Origin: CAG-582 sp964551965
GTDB lineage: Bacteria > Bacillota_I > Bacilli_A > RF39 > UBA660
Assembly: GCA_964551965.1 (NCBI GenBank)
Contig: CAZKFB010000005.1
Coordinates: 1 to 49,456 of the forward strand
Length of the DNA: 49,456 nt
Direction of reading: 5' to 3'
Under the pieces are notes generated by a model. It had not been told where the DNA came from. It made no database searches and saw only the letters and a list, made by a program, of their open reading frames with translations. The first letter of the stretch is position 1, and every line of letters begins with the position of its first letter. Below, piece after piece: positions 44,018-49,456 of this stretch. A program made the position numbers and the translations under genes.

Positions 44018-45001
44018 TTATTTAAACGTATTGTGTGTTCCGTTTCCGACAAAACTATAACCTTCAGTATTTCTATTTCCGGCTAGAGTGTCATTTATTG
44101 CTTGCATCATTTCTGGCGGAATACAACTCATATCGCTCATTGCACGAGAAAACTTTTCATTATCATATCCATATCCATTAAATTGATTTGGTGCAGATAC
44201 GACTGCCGTTACACTCGAGCCACCATAATTACCAGCTTCAACTCTGTTTAGTATTGATGAAGTAACTCCCATTGTATCTGAATAAGTATATTCATTTCCT
44301 TCAGCTGCTTCAGCATAAACTGTTGCACATAAAACTTTATATTCTTCAGGAGATAAATTATACGCTTGAGCTTGATATGTACGATCCATTGTTCCTGGCG
44401 AATGTGTTCCTGGAATATTTGATCCACCGCTTGGTACTGTTGCATCGACATTTGGCGTATCAACAGCATCATCACTTACAATATTCATAGTGTCTGGATG
44501 TTCTTCAGGAGATTCTTGTACATTTGTATTCTTAGGTGGTTCTGTACTAGAAGTATTTTCATTTGATGTACCAACACCACTTCCTGGTAATGCTGACTTT
44601 ATACCCGTTGCAGCAGCAATAGCACTAAAAGTTAACATTCCATTTTCATCTAAGAAAATTTCACCATTAACATTATATTTTTGACTAGAGTTTTGAAATT
44701 GTTCACTTAAACCAATTCTCTCATCTAATTTATAATCATCTAAATTATTAAAAGCTGTCTTTTTATCTAATATATAATCTTTATACTTTTGATCAATTCT
44801 TGAAGCTGCACTAGATAAATTATTAACTTTTCTAATTAAATCATTGATTTTAGAAGGAACACTAGACATATATCCACTTTGACTAAAAGAACCTGGAGCT
44901 CTAGTAAGAGTTGATTTTGCACTTTGCAAATTTGTTAAAGCATCTTCTAAATTATCTTTAATAGGATCATATATACCTAAACTTGAAATATTTAACTTCA
45001 T
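44018..45001 (-). CDS. T7 substrate-like protein with SleB-like cell-wall hydrolase domain
   Basis: A 327-residue protein. Residues 1-95 are helical and have no signal peptide; they look like the N-terminal domain of WXG/LXG-type T7 substrates (DNLEDALTNLQSAKSTL, then PSKINDLIRKVNNLSSAASRID). A disordered Ser/Pro/Thr/Glu linker spans about 130-210. The C-terminal 110 residues resemble the SleB-type hydrolase_2 fold: YKVLCATVYAEAAEG with the candidate catalytic Glu, GVTSSILNRVEAG and SAPNQFNGYG. It may be an exported peptidoglycan hydrolase, for wall remodelling around the secretion machine or for attack on other cells. GGTGAAAA precedes the ATG. Confidence 0.72.
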   Translation of the reverse strand: MKLNISSLGIYDPIKDNLEDALTNLQSAKSTLTRAPGSFSQSGYMSSVPSKINDLIRKVNNLSSAASRIDQKYKDYILDKKTAFNNLDDYKLDERIGLSEQFQNSSQKYNVNGEIFLDENGMLTFSAIAAATGIKSALPGSGVGTSNENTSSTEPPKNTNVQESPEEHPDTMNIVSDDAVDTPNVDATVPSGGSNIPGTHSPGTMDRTYQAQAYNLSPEEYKVLCATVYAEAAEGNEYTYSDTMGVTSSILNRVEAGNYGGSSVTAVVSAPNQFNGYGYDNEKFSRAMSDMSCIPPEMMQAINDTLAGNRNTEGYSFVGNGTHNTFK

Positions 45002-45019
45002 ATATTTTCACCTACCATC

Positions 45020-45352
45020 TTAGTAATAATAACTTGAGTTATAGTGTCCGTTTCTTTGAACTTCGTTTTCACAAGAATTTATTTTAACATCTGTATCATC
45101 GGAAAATCTTTTCATTTCATCTGCTATATCTTTCATGTTAGAAATAAACTTCGTGTAAATACTTAAATCTTTATATACTTTTTCACTGTACATTTCAGCA
45201 TTTTTTCCAGTCCATTCACCTGTTACTGGAATACTTTCTATTGTTTTAAAGAAACTATCTACCTTAGCTTGTAATTCATCTAAATAATCACAGATTTTAA
45301 TTCCAGCATCTTTTATTTTTTCTGTATCGCATTCAATATAATTTTCGTTCAT
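45020..45352 (-). CDS. WXG100 family protein
   Basis: A 110-residue helical hairpin with the WXG turn W47-T48-G49 (TGEWTGKNAEMY) in the usual central place, flanked by amphipathic helices. It has no signal peptide, as expected for T7 substrates. The tail NGHYNSSYYY is Tyr-rich; a YxxxD-type export motif is not obvious, although MKRFSDDTD is near. AGGTGGT precedes the ATG. It lies between the coiled-coil protein and the hydrolase protein, and may be a chaperone or co-secretion partner of the latter. Confidence 0.88.
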   Translation of the reverse strand: MNENYIECDTEKIKDAGIKICDYLDELQAKVDSFFKTIESIPVTGEWTGKNAEMYSEKVYKDLSIYTKFISNMKDIADEMKRFSDDTDVKINSCENEVQRNGHYNSSYYY

Positions 45353-45355
45353 ATA

Positions 45356-45712
45356 CTACCACCTAAAAGAGCGGAAAGATGCACGTCTTGCTGCCGCTTC
45401 TTCTTCACGGCGTCTTTCCTCTTCCTCTAATCTTTTAATTTCATTCTCTATTTCGTCCATCTTGGAATCAATAGCTGGAAGAACTGTATTTTTTAAATAG
45501 TTAGAGGTTTCAGCACAGCTTTCTTTTAACGATCTTGCTACTTCCCCTATATTACTTCCATCATCATTGATACTATAGTTATTATCTGCAGTATCAGCAA
45601 CTGTTCCTAATGAACTAGATGATTTAATCATATAACTTGCAGTAACACTGACAGAAATTTTATAATTAGCAAAACCTGTTAATAGTCTCTTTAACTCAGC
45701 AATACTTGCCAT
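45356..45712 (-). CDS. Coiled-coil T7-locus protein (DUF5082-like)
   Basis: A 118-residue helical protein. N-terminal residues 1-30 (ASIAELKRLLTGFANYK), a middle section with conserved SNIGEVARSLKESC, and a highly charged C-terminal coiled coil of Glu and Arg ending ASFRSFRW. Size and layout resemble the DUF5082/YwqH-type helpers that accompany LXG toxins in Bacillus, but the match is by pattern only. GAGGAGGGG precedes the ATG. It ends three bases before the WXG100 gene, in one operon. Confidence 0.65.
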   Translation of the reverse strand: MASIAELKRLLTGFANYKISVSVTASYMIKSSSSLGTVADTADNNYSINDDGSNIGEVARSLKESCAETSNYLKNTVLPAIDSKMDEIENEIKRLEEEERRREEEAAARRASFRSFRW

Positions 45713-45768
45713 GTTGAAACCCCTCCTCTATTTAAAAAATATTATTTATTAGTCAATTCTAATGCTTT

Positions 45769-45868
45769 NNNNNNNNNNNNNNNNNNNNNNNNNNNNNNNN
45801 NNNNNNNNNNNNNNNNNNNNNNNNNNNNNNNNNNNNNNNNNNNNNNNNNNNNNNNNNNNNNNNNNNNN
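45769..45868. other. 100-base N gap with identical flanks (assembly join)
   Basis: Exactly 100 N. The 24 bases before it (45745-45768) and the 24 bases after it (45869-45892) are identical and contain the last codons and stop of the gene at 45873. The two contigs therefore probably overlap, and little or no sequence is missing. Confidence 0.9.
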
Positions 45869-45872
45869 TTTA

Positions 45873-46373
45873 TTAGTCAATTCTAATGCTTTGTGCTTCA
45901 TTTTGAATTGCTTGTGCATCATTATTAATAGCTTGAGCGTTTTCTTGATCTCCAGTCATCATTTGAGCGATAACACTTCCGTCGTTAATGCTTTCACCAT
46001 GAGCAGCACCAGTTAATGCAATATTGAATTGTCTGTAAGTAGTAGCATATGCTTCTAGTAATTGTTTAATTGCTCTAACATATAAAACTGCTTCATCTCT
46101 AGCTTGTCCTTTTAAAGCTCCATCAATATATGCTTCTGTATTGAAGTTATTAATAATATCTTCAAGTGATTTAACATGAGCATCAATTGCATCAGTTAAG
46201 ATAGTATAGTTAGCAGTATCAATACCAACAAATCCACCATCCCAAAGTGATTCTAATCTAGCAGTAGCTCCACTTAATAAAGTTTCAATTCTGCTACCTA
46301 TTTCTTGAAGAGTTCCAGCACCAAAATGATAAGCGCCACTAATTCCGTTTCCTACAACATTTTGTATAGACAT
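45873..46373 (-). CDS. WXG-like T7-locus protein, 166 residues
   Basis: An entirely helical 166-residue protein without a signal peptide. The segment TARLESLWDGGFVGIDTANY (about residues 37-56) contains a WxG-type turn (W-D-G), followed by long amphipathic helices (AIDAHVKSLEDIINNF and AVLYVRAIKQLLEAY) and an Asn/Gln/Ala-rich tail. It looks like an expanded WXG100 relative and probable T7 substrate. AAGGAGG precedes the ATG. Its end abuts the assembly gap, but the stop codon is present on both flanks, so the C-terminus is reliable. Confidence 0.72.
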   Translation of the reverse strand: MSIQNVVGNGISGAYHFGAGTLQEIGSRIETLLSGATARLESLWDGGFVGIDTANYTILTDAIDAHVKSLEDIINNFNTEAYIDGALKGQARDEAVLYVRAIKQLLEAYATTYRQFNIALTGAAHGESINDGSVIAQMMTGDQENAQAINNDAQAIQNEAQSIRID

Positions 46374-46387
46374 ATTCCGTTTCCTCC

Positions 46388-46708
46388 TTATTTCAATAAT
46401 GAATCAGCTATAGCAGCGTCATAATTGTCAACGTTTTGTGCAATTTGTGCGAATTCTGCTCTAACATCATCCTTGATTCCATCTAAAGTTTCTATCATTG
46501 TTTGTGAGTCTCTCTCTAATTTATCTTTGAAAGCATTAGCAGATTGTCCAACCCACATTTGATCTACTGCTCCTCTTAGAGTTCCCATATTGTTATGTAA
46601 TGTTGCAATTAGGTCATCAATAACATCTAAATTTAATTTATTTAAGAAATTTGATATACCTACTGTGTCATAACCAATACCAGCTTGTTCGATATTTAAT
46701 TGTGCCAT
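46388..46708 (-). CDS. WXG100 family T7 secreted protein (EsxA-like)
   Basis: A 106-residue protein of classic WXG100 size: two helices around W52-V53-G54 (DQMWVGQSANAF), then a second helix ending IAQNVDNYDAAIADSLLK. It begins at ATG 46708 with AAGGAGG seven bases upstream. The tyrosine and acidic residues in the last 15 positions resemble the YxxxD/E export signal (Y-D-A-A-I). Directly after the 120-residue gene and before the 166-residue gene, so it is part of the substrate operon. Confidence 0.93.
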   Translation of the reverse strand: MAQLNIEQAGIGYDTVGISNFLNKLNLDVIDDLIATLHNNMGTLRGAVDQMWVGQSANAFKDKLERDSQTMIETLDGIKDDVRAEFAQIAQNVDNYDAAIADSLLK

Positions 46709-46721
46709 AAATAATACCTCC

Positions 46722-47084
46722 TTATTGATTAATTTTATTGGCTTCTGCATTTATGTTTTGAGTCAAATCTGTTAATGCTTCTCTAGCAGCCGTATCATTT
46801 GCATCCATACTAATCTTTAGACCAAGTAAATCATCTGGATAGCTTAGTAGATTAGACTTTAGCAAATCAAATTGACGTTTATAGTTATCTAATTTGCTTA
46901 TTAAAGCATCACCTACAGGCCCCTTAATATAATCTTGAACATCATAGACAACATTTTCGATATTTCTCAATATAGATCCAATATCATCAACATCATTGTT
47001 AAGTTCTAAAATTAAATTTTCTAATTCTATCTCTTTGATCGCTTGACCAACATCAGAACCCAAAGATATCTTGCCTTCGTGCAC
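46722..47084 (-). CDS. WXG100-like helical protein, GTG start
   Basis: A 120-residue all-helical protein. The GTG at 47084 is chosen because AAAGGAG lies eight bases upstream; an earlier ATG at 47138 has no such site and would lie within the leader hairpin. It has no Trp: the turn between helices reads YIKGPVGDAL in place of W-x-G. The later helices are DNYKRQFDLLKSNLL and ALTDLTQNINAEANKI. It is the first gene after the substrate-operon promoter and probably pairs with the EsxA-like protein. Confidence 0.7.
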   Translation of the reverse strand: MHEGKISLGSDVGQAIKEIELENLILELNNDVDDIGSILRNIENVVYDVQDYIKGPVGDALISKLDNYKRQFDLLKSNLLSYPDDLLGLKISMDANDTAAREALTDLTQNINAEANKINQ

Positions 47085-47111
47085 AATAGATTCTCCTTTC
47101 AAAACAAAAAT

Positions 47112-47150
47112 AAAGCTAGAGTAATTTATATCGTTCACTACTCTAACTTT
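47112..47150 (-). promoter_or_regulatory. 5' leader hairpin of the T7 substrate operon
   Basis: AAAGTTAGAGTA and TACTCTAGCTTT pair over 12 positions (one G-U) around a 15-base loop, at the start of the predicted transcript and followed by ATTTTTGTTTTG. It could protect the mRNA 5' end, act as an attenuator, or terminate read-through from essC-esaB. Confidence 0.6.
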
Positions 47151-47152
47151 AT

Positions 47153-47180
47153 TTTATAATTGTTTTACGTTATTTGTAAA
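47153..47180 (-). promoter_or_regulatory. Promoter of the T7 substrate operon
   Basis: On the minus strand TTTACA (47175-47180), a 16-base spacer and TATAAA (47153-47158), between esaB and the first WXG-like gene. Confidence 0.6.
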
Positions 47181-47202
47181 TACTATTTACTACGTATTTA
47201 CA

Positions 47203-47457
47203 CTAAAAGAGTATTAATTGTGTGCCATTCTTTATATTAGTATTTCGAACGTACATACCATTATTATATATTTCTCCGGTTCTTCTATTACATAACTGTA
47301 GATTATCTTTAATTGGATACTGATCAAATACTATATTATTTATAGCTTCATTAATTATAATAATTACTTGTTGTACATATCTATTAACTGGTATATAAAA
47401 CTCAAATCTTTGATCTATCTCAGGGACAAAAACTGTAACTAAAACTTTATAATCCAT
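47203..47457 (-). CDS. esaB: EsaB/YukD ubiquitin-like T7 secretion protein
   Basis: An 84-residue protein with a ubiquitin-like beta-grasp pattern: VLVTVFVPEIDQRFEFYIPVN, a helix VQQVIIIINEAI, and the end LCNRRTGEIYNNG followed by IKNGTQLIL. Size and fold match EsaB/YukD, a small cytoplasmic component of type VIIb systems. Its ATG overlaps the essC stop by one base (TAATG), so it is translationally coupled to the motor protein. Confidence 0.9.
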   Translation of the reverse strand: MDYKVLVTVFVPEIDQRFEFYIPVNRYVQQVIIIINEAINNIVFDQYPIKDNLQLCNRRTGEIYNNGMYVRNTNIKNGTQLILF

Positions 47458-49456
47458 TAACTATCTTCACCATCCAATACTGTCTTAATCATTGTATATT
47501 CAGCATCATTTATAACAAATCCTAAACCTTCATATACAAGCTTGCGATCTTCCATTGTAATAGATTTAACACTGAATAAGTTTTGATTAGAGATATTATT
47601 ACCTAACCAAATACCATAACTTGTATTAACACTCTTGAACCATGTTTCTACTCTTAGACGTTTCATTCTCTCATATGTATCAACTAAGATAATAGTAGAT
47701 TTCTTAGCATTATTAATAGCATTTATATAATCTACAAAATACTGAACGCCTATTTCTTTTAGTTTATTCTTATATAAACCTACACCCAATACAAATGTTA
47801 TACCTTGATCTTGATTCTCTGTACGTTTTTCAAGATCTCCTTTTAGAGCAAGAATAGTTGCATCTAATTTTTCATTGAAATATTGAATTTCCATATTAGT
47901 ACCTTTATAGATATTATCAAAGTCTAATATTCTAACCTTAGTACCTTGAGATTTAGATAACATATTAACAATACCATATATAGAATTAATTGTATCTTTA
48001 AAATTATCTACACACATAACAAACATTTTCTGTTTTAACATATCAAATGTACAAATATTCTTTTCATGGAAGTTATATCCAATAGGAAATTTATCCAAAG
48101 AAGTTATATACTTAGATAATTCTTCACTAGTAACTGTATCTGGAATCTTAGGCAATGATTTAGCTCTTACTTTATAATAAGAAGCAAAGTTATCAGCATT
48201 CTTTCTAACTATAGAATTTATATTTGCTCTTTCTGCTATATAAGCTCCTTGGAATTCACAGAATAAATCATCTTTTATCAATGCAATTCCTCTACTATAT
48301 GCATTTTGAGGAATAAGTTTCTTATCACATCCTAGAATTGATCTATAATTCGTATCTTCAGGTTGATGAAGAACAATCTTATTCTTAAAGAATGCCGCAA
48401 CTTTTGAACGTAATGCTGATTGTGAAGAAACTGATACAATGAAAGTTATACCATATTTAACTCCATCTCTAAACATATTATTTACTGCTTCTACTAACTT
48501 AGGTATATTCTCTTGGAAAATATCATAAGCATTTATAACAATTGTCCATAATGGTAATGTCTTGCCACTTTCTTTTAAATATCCCTCATAACTACCATTA
48601 TAGTCGGCAAATAAATCTTTTCTACGTTCAATCTCTTCTTCTATCATTTGAAGAATACCAATAATAGTATCAAAGTTTTCAATGAACGCTACTTCTCCAA
48701 CGTGTGGGAATTTACTAAACATTCTTAAAGTCTCTGAACCTAAATCAATAATGTAATAATTAATTTCTGTAGGTGTATGTTCCGTCATACTAGACCATAA
48801 GATTGTTGAAATTAAGTTTTCTTTACCTGATCCAGTTTCACCGAATATTGCCGTATTCTCTTTCAAATTATATGTGAATATATTTTGTTCTTGAAGAGCA
48901 GGATTATCATACTCACCAATAACCGTTGTAAAATCATAAGGTTTTGGTTGATGATTATAACGTTTCTTAACATCTGCTAACATTATTTCTTCAGGAATAT
49001 TTGGTAACCATAATTGTTTACCTACAATTTTTTCCCCTTCCGATATTTTAGAAATATAAGAAACTATATTTAACAATTCTTCTCCATGATCTTCTTTTTT
49101 AACATTTTCTTTAAATGTATTTTCGTCATAACTATTAATTGTCTTACCCATATTATCTATAAATTGAACTGATTGATCAACATCCGTTTTTACAATATCT
49201 GATGGATAGTACTTAGCACCAGCCCATGCACTTTGACCTAAACTGAAATATTCATTATAACCAACTTGTAAATAGAAAGCACCAGTATTTTTTAACATTG
49301 CAGCATCAGGACTCTTGATCATTTCTTGAGAATCACTTTTATCTTGAACTCTTAAACATACATGGAATCTTGAGTTTGACCATATTTGATCATTAACTAC
49401 ACCACTAGGCTTTTGCGTTGCTAGAATTAAATGTACTCCTAAAGAACGACCTATAC
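47457..49456 (-). CDS. essC: EssC-type T7 secretion ATPase, C-terminal part
   Basis: The frame is open to the right edge, so only the last 665 or so codons are present; the true start is outside the window. The visible part begins in the second FtsK/SpoIIIE ATPase domain (GVHLILATQKPSG, then MIKSPDAAMLKNTGAF). It then contains a third domain with Walker A GETGSGKEN near 48830, the region YIIDLGSETLRMFS and GITFIVSVSSQSALRSK. EssC is the membrane motor that recruits and exports WXG100 substrates. EssB, EssA and EsaA are not seen in the window and may lie further right. Confidence 0.95.
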   Translation of the reverse strand, partial: IGRSLGVHLILATQKPSGVVNDQIWSNSRFHVCLRVQDKSDSQEMIKSPDAAMLKNTGAFYLQVGYNEYFSLGQSAWAGAKYYPSDIVKTDVDQSVQFIDNMGKTINSYDENTFKENVKKEDHGEELLNIVSYISKISEGEKIVGKQLWLPNIPEEIMLADVKKRYNHQPKPYDFTTVIGEYDNPALQEQNIFTYNLKENTAIFGETGSGKENLISTILWSSMTEHTPTEINYYIIDLGSETLRMFSKFPHVGEVAFIENFDTIIGILQMIEEEIERRKDLFADYNGSYEGYLKESGKTLPLWTIVINAYDIFQENIPKLVEAVNNMFRDGVKYGITFIVSVSSQSALRSKVAAFFKNKIVLHQPEDTNYRSILGCDKKLIPQNAYSRGIALIKDDLFCEFQGAYIAERANINSIVRKNADNFASYYKVRAKSLPKIPDTVTSEELSKYITSLDKFPIGYNFHEKNICTFDMLKQKMFVMCVDNFKDTINSIYGIVNMLSKSQGTKVRILDFDNIYKGTNMEIQYFNEKLDATILALKGDLEKRTENQDQGITFVLGVGLYKNKLKEIGVQYFVDYINAINNAKKSTIILVDTYERMKRLRVETWFKSVNTSYGIWLGNNISNQNLFSVKSITMEDRKLVYEGLGFVINDAEYTMIKTVLDGEDS

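Noticed and set aside
44248..44684. Three frames overlapping the hydrolase gene
   Set aside because: They overlap the Ser/Pro linker of a well-supported gene, have odd composition and no ribosome binding sites.
45745..45892. Direct repeat of 24 bases around position 45800
   Set aside because: The copies sit exactly at both edges of a 100-N scaffold gap, so they are most likely overlapping contig ends.
418..49456. Mycoplasma-type code with TGA as Trp
   Set aside because: Trp is TGG throughout and no gene appears cut short by an in-frame TGA.

Overview
The window is strongly AT-rich and looks like a chromosomal segment of an anaerobic, low-GC Gram-positive bacterium (Bacillota, probably an uncultured gut lineage of Bacilli near the Mollicutes-related groups). 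The main support is a class III ribonucleotide reductase with its activase, c-di-AMP synthase CdaA with CdaR, comEA/comEC, a YmfF/YmfH peptidase pair, a type VIIb secretion locus and Bacillus-type Shine-Dalgarno sequences. The assignment is inference; there is no rRNA in the window. The genetic code reads as standard: tryptophan is TGG and reading frames are not interrupted by TGA. All of the roughly 50 stop codons I checked are TAA or TAG, none TGA. No tRNA, CRISPR array, insertion sequence or prophage was recognised. A 100-base N gap lies at 45769-45868.

Layout. 1-5.7 kb (minus strand): a YhcG-like fragment, competence genes comEC and comEA, and an M16 peptidase pair. 5.8-8.7 kb (plus): purine nucleoside phosphorylase deoD and a GT39-like membrane glycosyltransferase followed by an apparently severed membrane tail. 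8.8-15.6 kb (minus): two GNAT acetyltransferases, a SanA/YdcF protein, an XRE regulator with a DUF4097 beta-repeat protein, an ArsP_2-type metal permease, an MmcQ/YjbR protein, PduL and a divergent sigma-like factor. 15.8-18.9 kb: nrdD-nrdG behind two palindromic operators, then a 38-codon small gene with its own promoter and terminator. 19-25.5 kb: a surface thioredoxin-fold protein with an unknown 483-residue partner, an orphan radical SAM enzyme, a phosphohexomutase, gpmI and a type IV pilin-like protein. 25.6-31.1 kb: cdaA-cdaR, a small membrane protein, a DUF3048 protein, a lipoprotein-like protein and an HD hydrolase.

31.2-36.9 kb holds an InlB-repeat surface protein and a TasA/SipW-like module: a fibre-like subunit, a signal peptidase of the SipW class, two membrane-anchored proteins with a related C-terminal motif, and an adjacent two-component system. 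36.9-43.2 kb holds a broken yebC, argS, a short arylsulfotransferase-N-like protein, a probable structured non-coding RNA of about 350 nt with a consensus promoter and terminator, and topB. 44-49.5 kb holds a type VIIb secretion locus: the C-terminal part of EssC, EsaB, several small helical WXG100-type proteins, and a protein joining a helical T7-substrate-like N-terminus to a SleB-like cell-wall hydrolase.

How it works together. Many genes are single units or pairs, each closed by an intrinsic terminator whose stem often contains the stop codon. The cell surface is the recurring theme: fibre assembly, Thr-rich linkers, a GT39 glycosyltransferase, pilin/competence proteins and T7 secretion. 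The most promising loci for new biology are the TasA/SipW-like module with its two anchored companions, the hydrolase-bearing T7 locus with a separately promoted substrate operon, the candidate structured RNA at 40671-41018 and the 38-codon gene at 18728-18844.
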